Assembly (NCBI RefSeq): GCF_001632365.1
Contig: NW_024468543.1
Span: forward strand, 53,749-117,748
Length of the DNA stretch: 64,000 bases
Origin: Laetiporus sulphureus 93-53
Taxonomy: Eukaryota > Basidiomycota > Agaricomycetes > Polyporales > Laetiporaceae
Direction of reading: 5' to 3'
Position numbers and translations under genes: made by a program. Below the pieces are notes generated by a model. The model was not told the origin of the DNA. It did not search any database and saw only the letters and a program-made list of their open reading frames with translations. Position 1 is the first letter of the stretch. Every line of letters starts with the position of its first letter. Positions 1 to 10,678 of the stretch are shown in pieces.

Positions 1-36
1 CCGGAGGATGCAGAGGAAGGTCACAATGATGAGTGA
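1..36 (+). pseudogene. 3' end of a family-A-like gene (copy cut by window edge)
   Basis: The first 36 bases encode the same last eleven residues and TGA stop as the gene that ends at 4344, and the sequence downstream of both stops stays alignable for more than 2 kb. This is the tail of a second tandem copy whose body lies outside the window, so nothing can be said about whether that copy is intact. Confidence 0.75.
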
Positions 37-1889
37 ACCAGTAACTGGAGGTGCGAGAGGGAGATGTCTGTCGTCAGGCAGCGAATAGAGTTCGGAATTG
101 CGAGTGCATTTGAGCCTAGCCAGGCTCTCTGTACGTGACCGTATTCAATTACGGTCGTCTTATTTATAGAAGTAGTGGACTCACAATGTACATAGTGGCT
201 TGATAGTCTCGTGATATCCTGATTCTTGGGAAATTGCACAATTGAGACCTGCACCGTTGTGATCACCGCCACAGACGCGTTAGCGCCAAGAGAAAACGTG
301 TTCACGTCGCGGTTGCTCCGCTCTCATCCTGTTTCGTCCTTAATTGCGAACCAAATCCCAATCAAAATGCGAGCACATCGTTCCGGATTGTTTCAATCGA
401 GTGTCGACATCGCAGGTGCTAGGTGTAAGACGACGTCGTTGTTTGCCGCGATCAGCGCCATTCGTCGGACTGGCCACTTTTCGGTAACGGTTACATGACA
501 ACTTGTCGCACCTTCAATATAATCGGTAACCTCGAAAGCTCGACTTGCCAGCAGATGTTCTTGCAAGGCGAAGTCACTGGAGTTGAAAGGGAAATTCTTG
601 CTGCGGAAGTCGGTATCGGCGAGAAAATCGAGTGGCTTGTGAGCGGAAGGGAACTACACAAGACTGGGAATAGGCAAGTCAGTGTTTTCTGCTGACGTCT
701 ATTGTAGCTGCGTACTGACTCAGCAACGTCTGCTGAGCCTATGTTCCAGCTCCGTCCGGCGAGTAGCACACTGAAAAACCCGCATCGTACACGGCGCCGC
801 TCGATATATGCGAGGCCATCGAGATTGAAGGGGTACTCTACTGGCCACCTATGCCGGGAAATCGTGACGGATTGTCGAAAGGGAGACCGAGATGACAAAA
901 CAGCAGGTTGCGCGGTAGGAGGGATCTATGGCCCGGTCGTATGTATGTATTGCGTGGCCCGCAATCTTTCACAGTCAGATGGCACCTCAATAGGGTGTCA
1001 GCGACTTTGTTGCACTCTATTGCAATCGGAGAGCTCACCGTGGATTCTATGCCTCTCATCGGAATCGAGGTGACTTATACACGCTCTCGACCGTTTCAAA
1101 TGATTTCTTACGTTTCGTCCCCTGTAGGGCCATTCATTGCGCTATAGGGATCTGCTCCTTGTCTAGTTGTCGCTGAGACCAACGTCGCTGGCATCGCCGA
1201 TGTCTGACGCTGACACCAGGACTTCCGTCCCATCAGCTTTGCCATCGCGCTGGAAATTCGTGCAAAGACAACCTAGCCTCGCTCGTCTTCGACTAGCCTT
1301 CAATCTCTATGGAGCGATTGTGGACAACTTGACTTGCGGCCAATATTCTGCATCCTGTATGAGATGGCTGCTGTTGATGCCATATGTTTCGCTTCGAGGA
1401 AAGCCACAAGTCTGTTGTTAGTCTGCTCCTTCACTACGACAGCACAGAGAGGTGAGGGGATCAGCCCTGGCAAATCATCGAAGTTTGGGAGTCCGAGAAA
1501 ACATCGACAGGGCGAGCACACGCAATGCAATGGATGAAAAGACTTCGACGGTCTTTGCCGGATAAAGACATCGATGGCGCGCGGCGGTGTGGCTAGTAGT
1601 AGTAATTGTGCCACTCCTGCTGGCCACCAAGGTGTGGCCCTTGCAACGCATATAACTCAAGAAACAATTCCTTTTCACCGTGCTCTACAAGATGCACACC
1701 GTTCGCAGGGTCATATCCGCTCTGCTTCACGAGCTTGGCCGACAAGAGTGAGAACTGGTCCATTACGCCCTTCAACAAATACGCTGTCAATTTGCGATCA
1801 TCGTTCACTCTGCAACTGTCAGCTACTGGCGTAATCTCACTGTACATACCAGCTCCAGTGAACAGAGATATGGACGTGGTCGTAGCGTC

Positions 1890-2440
1890 TAAGCATAATT
1901 CGAACCCCTTCAAAATAGCAGTCAATGGCGGTTCGGCAAACCGCCCAAATCCACTTCGGCCGCCTTCTGTCCAACCCATCGCAGCCACATTCTTAGTTAA
2001 CGATGGACTCATCAGTCTTGGTAGCAACCTATATGCAGAAGCTGAGTACGTCGACCGTAAGCATTGGTGATGGGCCGGCTTACCTTCCCAACCACTTCTC
2101 CGTCATGATGCTTCGCCAGAGATATATTCTTCCCGTTTCCCTTGCCTTCATTCGATCCCTTCTAACTTTTATCAAATCCCTTCATGATTTGTTCCTAATC
2201 TTCTTCTCATTGATTCCAATCCCGCTCTTGCAAGTCTTGACAAACGTACTATATCGCGCCGCGCCATTACCCTTGTGGGTTTCTTTCGAGATCATCCAGG
2301 AAGCGCAAGACTTGCTGCTCGAGCGACACTAAGTCGATTACCCATTTGAGAACGTCGATGCTTACATCGAGCCCAACGGCTACGAGCACGACTTTCGGGC
2401 TCCTCTTACCGACATCATGCTGGCCAGAGGATCTGTAGCA
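1890..2440 (-). pseudogene. SQS1 3'-terminal relic (partial R3H region and G-patch)
   Basis: The minus strand encodes a degraded G-patch (MGWTEGGRSG core, about 2006-1870) and, upstream, a segment matching the helix before the R3H domain of the full SQS1 gene (LDVSIDVLKWVIDLVSLEQQ, about 2400-2300). About 90 bp that encode most of R3H in the full gene are missing and the frames are disrupted. There is no 5' part. It is a by-product of the tandem duplication and very probably not functional. Confidence 0.85.
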
Positions 2441-2852
2441 CAGCCTCAGTCGCCGGTCAGACTTCTGAACGTCATCGCCTATTGCCCTGAGATATAGGGA
2501 CATCAGAGGTCAACAGATATAACATCAATGTACAGAGGAATCATACACGTACAATCGGTAGTCATTCCGTGGGATTATACCTTAAGGCGGATCGAGGCAA
2601 ATCACGAGATAATAGGAAAAATGAGGAACAATGGCTGCGGCCATCAGCTGATAAGCGCCCATTGATTAACCACCCCGACGCGCCTTGCCTTTCTCCCCCC
2701 ACTTGTCTCCCAACCACCACAAGTGCTCTTCCCTTTCATCCCTTCTGCCCTCTTACATCCACCTTTGTAGACACTTCGCGCTGCTCTACAGAGACGTACT
2801 TACTCTTCTGCCTACCTCTTGCTTTGTTATCACTTTCCCATCCAGTTCGTCT
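2441..2852. other. 5' flank of the gene at 2853
   Basis: No gene is visible. The last 170 bases are C/T-rich, typical of fungal 5' leaders. A short stretch near 2680-2740 (gacgcgcctt ... ccaccaccac) resembles the leader upstream of the family-A genes at 25.5 and 56.6 kb, which supports shared ancestry of these genes. Confidence 0.4.
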
Positions 2853-4344
2853 ATGTCGCGTGTCCTTCCGAAAATGGTCGCGTTTTTGCAGAGCGCTCGG
2901 GCAGCCCTTCGAAAGAAGATTGTTGACCTCATACATACGCGTCATCCTCCTCCACAAAGAGAGTTAATGCAACGGTCTAGTGTTACCAACTTCCAGGTCG
3001 ACACTAGGAGCACACAATTCAACACGGGCAAGGACGAGGACGACAAACTGGTGAGTCTTTCATTCGTCAATTCCGTGTCGAAATGTCTGCTCACCATCCA
3101 CTGCGTTTCAATGTATTGTTGGCGGGTCGCGATAGTCGGACCTCTTTGTCTTCAACGCGTTCCAAGATTGCGACTTGGACACGATAAGCGAGATTGTTTG
3201 GGCAGAGAATCCAGCTGGACACCAGGCTACGGTAGGCTGTGAAGTTCTAAAGGAATGACGTGCAATGTACTGAGGAAGTTTCAGGTTGACGGGGACTTGG
3301 TCAAGACGCTTCAGCAGCCGATATCGGGGTACTCCTTTGTGGAGCCTGCCCCGCACCTCGATGGCCTTGACTATGTCGTGGACTATGCAGTGAACACCAA
3401 CGAAGAGGTTAGGGATGGGGGAGAGGCTTTGCTATATGATCGGTCCATGGTAGGCTAAATATTGTTTCGCAGTCGTGGCATGCCACTCACTGCCACTACA
3501 GGTCAACAAGCGCTTTGGCAAGCCGGTCTTGCAGACCATTCCGGAGCACTCAATCGTCAACTCGTTCGCCGATGAAGAGGAGGAGGAGGAGGCGGAGTCC
3601 ATCTTCTGGCTTGAAGGCTTTGACTATGTTGCGGACTTTGCTAACTTTGGAGACGATGGGGAACGCGGCACGCCTTCGGTGAGTGGCATGCCACGCGACG
3701 CAACAACGGAAAGGCAGACGACTGACTTCGATGTACAGGACGACGAAATCGCAGCGTGCAATGCGATTGATGACGGCTCCATGGACAACAGTGATGCGGT
3801 GGACTCCAGCACTGAGTCCGACGACCCAGCTCTTCCTACCACACCGACGTCATCGTTCTACAACGTCCCACGCGCCTCGACCGACGGCCTTGATGCTCGC
3901 AAGCATGCCAACGTTACGGTCGATCTTCCGATAGGAACGCCGTCGGGAGCTCCTGTTAAGCCCTGGACAAGCGAGGAACTGGAGGCGAGGAAGGCCAAGA
4001 TGGAGGCTACCATTGAACTGATATATGAACGGTTTGCCAAGATCTGCGGCGCCGAGCGAGCTGAGGAAATAAGACATCGTCCCGTGGCACCGCGCAACGT
4101 TTCTACTCAGCAATACTCTGCCAGCGAGGTTAACAAGAGATGCGCGGAAGTTCTCGGGCGGCTCCGTGAGACAAGGCTCCGGATCGAGAACAGTATCAAA
4201 GAGAGAAGGGAATTGAGAGAATTGAGGGAATTGAGGCAGAATCTGGACCCGGCTAGCGATGACGATGGGGAAGACAACCAGCAGGATTTCGGCCACCAAG
4301 GAGATGCTCCGGAGGATGCAGAGGAAGGTCACAATGATGAGTGA
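2853..4344 (+). CDS. Orphan protein, divergent member of family A (413 aa)
   Basis: Five exons join in frame: 2853-3050, 3136-3231, 3285-3449, 3502-3678 and 3739-4344, all phase 0 with GT-AG introns of 52-85 bp. I recognise no known domain. The N-terminus (LQSARAALRKKI) resembles that of the family-A genes at 25728 and 56773, and exon order and phases are similar. Two exons carry a repeated motif (LDGLDYVVDYA and LEGFDYVADFA) followed by acidic runs. The C-terminal exon is charged, with coiled-coil-like stretches and an RELRELREL repeat, ending in an acidic tail. An in-frame ATG at 2874 is an alternative start. The downstream spacer resembles those of other family-A genes. Function unknown; the gene model is well supported by open, phase-consistent exons. 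Confidence 0.7.
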
Positions 4345-7000
4345 ACCAGTAACTGGAGGTGCGAGAGGGAGATGTCTGTCGTCAGGCAGCGAATAGAGTT
4401 CGGGATTGCGAGTGCATTTGAGCCTAGCCAGGCTTTCTGTACGTGACCGTATTCAACTATAGTCGTCTTATTTATAGAAGTAGTGGACTCACAATGTCCA
4501 TAGCGGCTTGATAGTCTCGTGGTATCCTGATTCTTGGGGAAATTGCACAATTGAGACCGTTGTGACCGCCGCCACAGACGCGTTAGCGCCAAGAGAAAAC
4601 GTGTTCACGTCGCGGTTGCTCCGCTCTCATCCTGTTTCGCCCTTAATTGCGAACCAGATCCCAGTCATTTCCCAGCCAAATGCCAGCATATCGTTCCGGA
4701 TTGTTTCAATCGAGTGTCGACATCGCAGGTGGTAGATGTAAGACGACTTCGTTGTTTGCCGCAATCAACGCGCCACTCGTCGGACTGGCCACTTTTCCGT
4801 AACGGCTGCATGATTGATTGTTGAATGTTGCATTTCGTCGTTAACCTTGTAAGCCCAACTTGCCAGTGGACGCATTTGCAAGGCGAAGCCTCCCAAGTCG
4901 AACAGAAATTCTTGCAACTTGCTATGGGAGTCGGCGTCGGCGACGAAATCGAGTGGCTTGGGAGTGGAAGGAAAGTACACAAGACTGTGGATAGGCAAGT
5001 CAGTGTTTTCGGCGGACGTCTATTCTGTGTACTGACTCAACAACATTGACGTGTCCGCTGAAACTACGCTCCAGCTCCTTCCGAACAATAAGCACATAAA
5101 AGACACGCATCACAAATAAGGCCATTCGATATATGCGAGGCCATCGAGATTCGAGGGGGCACTCTACAGGCCACCCATGTCAGGGAATCGTGAAGCATTG
5201 CCGAAAGTGAAACGGAAGTGACAAAGCCGCAGGTTGAGCAATAGGAGGGACCCATGACTTGGCAGAGCAATGATGGGGTCGGTATCCGGTCGTACGTTTT
5301 GTCGAAACAATAAGTCTTGAGCTGACGATGAACTGCTCACGATAGGTCCTTCGTAGATGCCAAGTGTTGCATCATTGACACACGACGTTTCGAGGGAATA
5401 TGCTGCAACGCGCGGCCACTGCGTAGCGTGACCCGCAATCCCTCCACAGTCAGACGATACCTCCATGGAAGCGTCAGCGACTTCGTTGCACATTATTGCA
5501 ATCGGGGAACTCACCATGCGTTCTGTGCGCCTCTCAAGGTGACTTGTACACGCTCCTGACCCGTTAGAATGACTTATTGCGTTTCTCTCCTGTAGGACCG
5601 TTCATTGTGCTATAGGCGTCCGCTCCTTGTCTTGCTTTCGTCAAGATCAATGTCGCTGGCACCGTTGATGTTTGACGCTGGCATCAGGGCTTCCACCCTC
5701 ATCAGCCTGACCATCGCACGAAAATTCGACCAAGCACAATCCAACCTTTGTCATTCTTCGAATAACCCTCAACATTTATACGGTGATTGTGAGCGATGTG
5801 ATCTGGGGGCAATAGTCCGCGTCCTGCATGAGATGATCGTTCTTGATACCATAACGCTCGCTTCGAGGAGGCCACAAATCTGCTGCTGGTCTGCTCTATT
5901 GACTATAACGACGCGGCGATGTGAGGCACCAACCCTGACACAATGTCGAGGTCTGGGAGTCCGAGAAGCTCCGAGAAGATATCGACACGACGAGGACACG
6001 CAATGGACGAAAAGACTTCGACGCTCTTTACCGGATAAAGACAATTTGGTGGCGGCAAGGCGCGTGGCGGTGTGGCTTGTTTGTGCCACTCGTGCTGGCG
6101 GCCACCGATCTATGCCCTCGCAATGCATGAAACTCAAGAAGCAATTGCTATTCACCGTGCTCTACAAGATGTAAACCGTTCGCAGGGTCATATCCGCTCT
6201 GCTTCACAAGCTTGACCGACGGAGTTATACCTGGTCCATCATGCCCTTCAACAACACGCTGTCAATTTGTGATCTTCCTTCACTCAGCATCAGTCAGTTA
6301 CTGGGCGTTATCTCACCGTATGTACCAGGTTCAAGGAACAGAGGTATCACGACGTGATCGTAGCACCCAAGCCCAATTTGGTCTTCTTCATGACAGCATT
6401 CAGTGGTGCTTCGAGACCGCCCGACAGTCCAATTCGGTCGCCTTCTGACCAACCCATCGCAGCCAACATCTTAAAGCCAACGTTGGATTCGCCAATCTTG
6501 GGGGCAGCCTGTACGTACGCAGGAACTGAGTACTTCAAAGTGAGCGTTTGTGACACGCCGGCTCACCTTTCCAACCACTTCTCCCTCGCGATGCTTCACT
6601 AGAGATATCGGCTTGCCGTTGCCCTTGCCTTCGTTCGGTCCTTCCCAGTTTCTATCAAATCCTTTCATGATGTTCCTGATTTTTTTCTCATTAATTCCAA
6701 TCCCGCTCTTGGTCGTCTTAAACAGCGTAGTATATCGCGTCTTGCCACTGCCCTTGCTTTGACTCTTGAGATTGAAAGCGGTCGCTAAGGCATGAATTTT
6801 CTTCCTGGTCCCTTTGTCGGCCGGGGGCAATGCCATGGATACCTTCTCGATATCATCCAGGAAGCGCCGGATTTGTTGCTCCAGCGACACAAGGTTGGTT
6901 ATCCTGTTGGGCATGTCGACGCTCACATCGAGCCTGAAGGCTGCGAGCATCGCCTTTCTGCTCTTCTTACCGCTTTTATGCTGGGCCAGAGGATCCGCAG
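4309..7000. repeat. Tandem duplication, right copy
   Basis: Right-hand copy of the duplicated unit that begins the window. It runs from the last codons of the family-A-like gene into the intact 3' half of SQS1. Between 4345 and 6346 I see no gene; this is the spacer between two convergent genes. Its sequence around 4560-4610 resembles the spacer of the larger duplicated units (for example 58800-58880), which ties this locus to the family-A units further right. Confidence 0.8.
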
Positions 7001-9432
7001 CGGCCTCCAATCTAGCTTGAGCCCGCTTTCGTTTATTTTCCGCTTTCTTCTCGCGATCTCTCTCCCACTGGTCTTGAATGGTGCTCGGAGCACATTTATC
7101 CTTGCCTCGAGCTGGAATAAATGTGTCAATCGTTGAGAATCACATCACCAAGATATGTAGAATCGTACGCACTAGGCTGCATCATAACTGCAAAGTCGTC
7201 GCCATCAAAGTCGCCGTCACTGATTGCTTGGAACAGCTTCTTCCCTGCCTTCCTGCCTCCGCCATTGAGAATGTCGCGATTCTCATGGAGTATATCCTGC
7301 ACACGGTCAGACATTGACTCGATATCACAAGTGACTGTCGTACCTCCAGCTCAGCGAAAAAGTCATCGTCGTCGTCAGCCCGTGTCATCTCAAGCTCGTC
7401 ATCACTTGAATCAGCTCTCCCCTTCCCTCTGTCACGAGCGCGTATTGCTGCCAACCTAGCCTGAAAGCTCGATTTAGGACTGGCTTCATCGTCCGAGGAT
7501 AAGATGTCGTCGTCATCATCATCATCATCTTCTTCTTCCTCCTCATCTTCTTCATCTTCCTCCTCCGGCTGCTCGCCTTTGGCACCCCCGTTCTGGTCAT
7601 GAACTTCACCAACCAGAGCACGTTCCCCCTCGTCAAAGATATTTTCTATTTCCTCCTCCACCTCCTGACGATCGCGCTCGCTCTCATTCTCATCACTGCT
7701 GCTGCCGCTATCACTGACTCGTCCGGCCGCCTCCTCCTCGTCTTCTTCCCTCATACGCTCTGTGTCTGCAACATCATCCATCGTGACATGCCTAGAGCCT
7801 TCCGCGCTCATGCTGTGCACGAATCTGCGCATATCCTCGAGCGATATCTGCGTGTCAATCTCCATCGCGCCCACTCCGTTGGAAATCTCGTCGATCGCAT
7901 CGCCTTCGTCCTCGTCAGAGTCTCCCCAGTTGACGTCAGAGTCGCCTCTGCGCTGCTCGCTCTCCCGCGAATCTTTCTCCTTCCCATGCACTTCTTCCTG
8001 CAGATGTGCCTCCGAAAGCATCGCGCCATACGAGCCAAAATGCCGCAAAGGCCTCTGTCGGGCCTTCTTCGAACGTTTCAAAAGCGAACGCGGGCCGCCG
8101 ACTGGGAACAGTTTTCGAGTCTGCTTCTTCCGCGTAGTAGAGCCGAAAGCGAAGGACACAGACTCAAATGCCGGAGTCTCAGGGTTGACAATTGGAGCTG
8201 GTGCTTGCAACTGTGTTGGCGTAGTAGTAACTTCTGCTTGTGCACCTTCCGCTTGTGCGCCTTCTGCTTGTGCGTCGTCTGCCTCTTGAGGCGCGGAAAT
8301 CCCGACACCAGTCAGAATCGAGGTCATAGAGACAGCCTGGACGGACGTGTTCTCTTGTGGCTGCCGTGTAGGCGGCACCGGCCCCGAACGCGGATGCGGC
8401 GCAACGTATACAATTATCTCCTCATCATCTTCGCCGAGTGCTGCTTCCACCAGGTCAGCCGCGATGACATTGTTCGCAGGCTGCTCGGTGACCGGGGTAG
8501 GTGTAGTGTCCACAAAGAAGCCAGTGAACTTCTCCTCTAGCGCTTTGATCTCTGTATGAGCATCTTCGGGCTCGCTTGTTGTGGATGTAACGACTTCCAC
8601 GGCAGCCACTGCATCCACATCTGCTTGGATCTTGCCCAAATCTGCGAAGTCAATTTCCTCCAATCGGTCGTCTTCCGACTCCCCATGTAAATCTTCACCG
8701 TCGAATACATGGGAGACCTTGTCTGCTGTAGGAACATGGCTCTTCTCATCATCCGCTAACATCGAGGTCAGCAGGCTGGCAGCAGGATCAGGGGGGGGGG
8801 AAACTTGCCTACTGGTTCTGCCATGGGCTGAAGGATATCTTCCTCCTCTTGGAATAGGGTTGCGGTATGTACCGACCGCACAAACACAACCGGCTTGAGC
8901 AGCGGTCGATCTTCGCTGAGCAGCTTCCCCAGAGGCACACCCGCACGCAGCCGCGACTTCAAATAGGCTTCACTCCTTCCACTACGGCCCTGATCTCCAT
9001 ATGGCGTAGTGTCGCCTGAGAATCCTCGTCCTCGCCCTCGTCCCCGACTGCGAGGGCTGTCTGTTCCTCGCGTTGGAATCGGACTGTTGTAGCCTGATCC
9101 CTGATTTCCTGGCCATCCACGGCCTCTGCCTCTAGGGGTGATGAATCCCCCGCGAGCTGGCGGATCATCTGCGAGCAGATAAGCAGCAATCCTTCTCACT
9201 CCACCACCTGCAACGGTGGATGCGAGGATTGCACAGAAGGGCAAAACTCACTGTCTGGCCACTGCGAAATGGGCAAGTCAAACTCGTCAAAGGGGATATA
9301 TCCACCTCTTCCCCTTCCGCCGCGGAAACCGTTGCCTCGACTGCCTCCTCGTCCGCGGCTACGACCTCCTCGTCCTCTGCTCTGGTCACCACGGAATGCG
9401 CCGCCTCGGTTGTTGTAGTTTCCTCTGGACAT
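6347..9432 (-). CDS. SQS1: SQS1-like G-patch/R3H protein (948 aa)
   Basis: Six exons on the minus strand, 9432-9252, 9207-8809, 8755-7344, 7296-7149, 7111-6567 and 6508-6347, sum to 949 codons with every phase matching. The N-terminus is RG/RGG-rich (about residues 1-110). The long third exon is acidic with Asp/Glu runs. A basic helix at about 724-750 leads to an R3H domain (about 796-850, core LPPADKGTRKKIHALA), and a G-patch ends the protein (about 902-945, core MGWSEGDRIGLSGGL). Yeast Sqs1/Pfa1 activates the helicase Prp43 in splicing and ribosome assembly through its G-patch; this role is inferred by family. Intron 2 (8756-8808) is GC-AG (AG/GCAAGT). The start ATG at 9432 lies 190 bp from the divergent USE1 start. 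Confidence 0.92.
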
Positions 9433-9622
9433 GTCTATCTATGCAAGAAAGATGTGGTATAGATGAAATCGATTCAAGCAATGCAGCAACACAGAACAGT
9501 AGCAGGGACACAAGCAGCAAGGAGATGGCAAGAGGCCGTCTCAGAAGCGTCTAAGCGCCCTTTGGGAAACGGCACGCGCCGAGTCGGCGCTTACTGCAGC
9601 CTACTGCTTGGTGCACGCCACC
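9433..9622. promoter_or_regulatory. Divergent intergenic promoter SQS1 / USE1
   Basis: Only 190 bp separate the two start codons, so both promoters and 5' leaders must lie here or overlap the coding ends. No TATA box or CCAAT box is obvious. The USE1 start is in the context gccaccATG. Confidence 0.6.
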
Positions 9623-10678
9623 ATGAACTACCAGGACTCGGAGCAAGTCATTCACGACAGAGTCAACCTCGGACGGCTGGTCCGTAAACTGGAGAAGACG
9701 GTACAGGAGGAGGACTGGGACAATACAAACGTATCTTCACGGCCGACATGGGTCAAGACGCAAGGGCTGCTGCAGGTGAGCACGACATGTCCTACTATTG
9801 CCGACAAGTCTCAGTTATGCAGACGCGAACTGCATGATTGATGTCGTTTGCAGAAAATGAGATATGCGCGGAAACTTCTCAGTAATGTCGAGATGTACGA
9901 AGACAGTCCGTACGTGCCTCGTTGACTACAGGATAACTTGCATCTGAATAGGCGGATAGTGATGCTCAATATGAGCGATTGCGGGAGACAATAAATCGTC
10001 TGGAAAGCGTGGTGAAGGAAGTGGACAAGGCAAGCACCGATTCGCATCTCACGCCTCTCAGAATTGCTGAACATGCCTCAGCGCGTCGCTCTCAAGCCTC
10101 ATCGCCCAGCCCCAATCTTACCAACTATTCCGACTCCACTCTTCGCAATACGAGCAACAGCGCCAGTGCCACTGTCCGCTATAACACCGAGTGCTTCCAA
10201 CTCCGCGGGAACCGAGCCCATCTCTCCAGACGAGTCGACCACCATAACAGCGCAAGACCTTCTATTATCGCCCTCTGACACCGCTACCATGCTGCGCGCC
10301 CCATCTTCGAACCCCAGCGTGACACTCCTCCCACCAAACCTTCCCTCATCTCCCGCCAAGTCCACTGTCACTGGCACGCCTGCGTTCCTCCAGAATTCGG
10401 CTGCCCTGCAGGAAGAGCTATCTGCCCAGCTGGCGCAGATGGCGACTCAATTGAAGCGCAATGCGATCCACTTCGCCGACTCGCTCGACAAGGACAAGGC
10501 AGTCGTCCTGGAGACGCAGGCCAAGCTTGAGCGCAACCACGATGTCATGCAGAGGGAGCGCGTCCGCGTGAGGGATCATAGATCGAAGAGCTGGGGGACG
10601 ACTTGGCTTGTCCTCTTGAGTATAATGGTCGCAATCGTCGGTTTCATCTTGACCTTCTTCGTTATCCGGTTCACATAG
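9623..10678 (+). CDS. USE1: USE1-like SNARE, Golgi-to-ER retrograde transport (291 aa)
   Basis: Exons 9623-9775, 9854-9909, 9960-10029 and 10082-10678 give 292 codons in phase. The N-terminal half is helical. The middle is Ser/Pro/Thr-rich and disordered. The C-terminal part has the SNARE helix (LQEELSAQLAQMATQLKRNA onward), the RVRDHRSKSWGTTW junction and a single C-terminal transmembrane anchor of about 20 residues, ending in VIRFT. Use1 is the SNARE of the ER t-SNARE complex that receives COPI vesicles. Intron 3 (10030-10081) uses a GC donor (AAG/GCAAGC); phase is kept only if it is spliced. The acceptor of intron 2 was placed at 9959 because the nearer AG at 9951 would introduce a stop. 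Confidence 0.9.

Larger units (their letters stand above)
1..2440. repeat. Tandem duplication, left copy
   Basis: Bases 1 to about 2440 align with about 4309 to 7000, with offset about 4308 at the left end drifting through indels. The duplicated unit contains the 3' end of a family-A-like gene, a spacer of about 1.8 kb and the 3' end of SQS1. Alignment stops near 2440, where the SQS1 relic meets unrelated sequence upstream of the gene at 2853; this is the duplication junction. The spacer has no convincing gene, although a plus-strand stretch near 540-690 keeps similar residues in both copies (4860-5010). Confidence 0.85.

Noticed and set aside
7182..8540. Plus-strand ORFs of up to 313 codons opposite SQS1
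   Set aside because: Shadows of the acidic, low-complexity third exon of SQS1 on the other strand.
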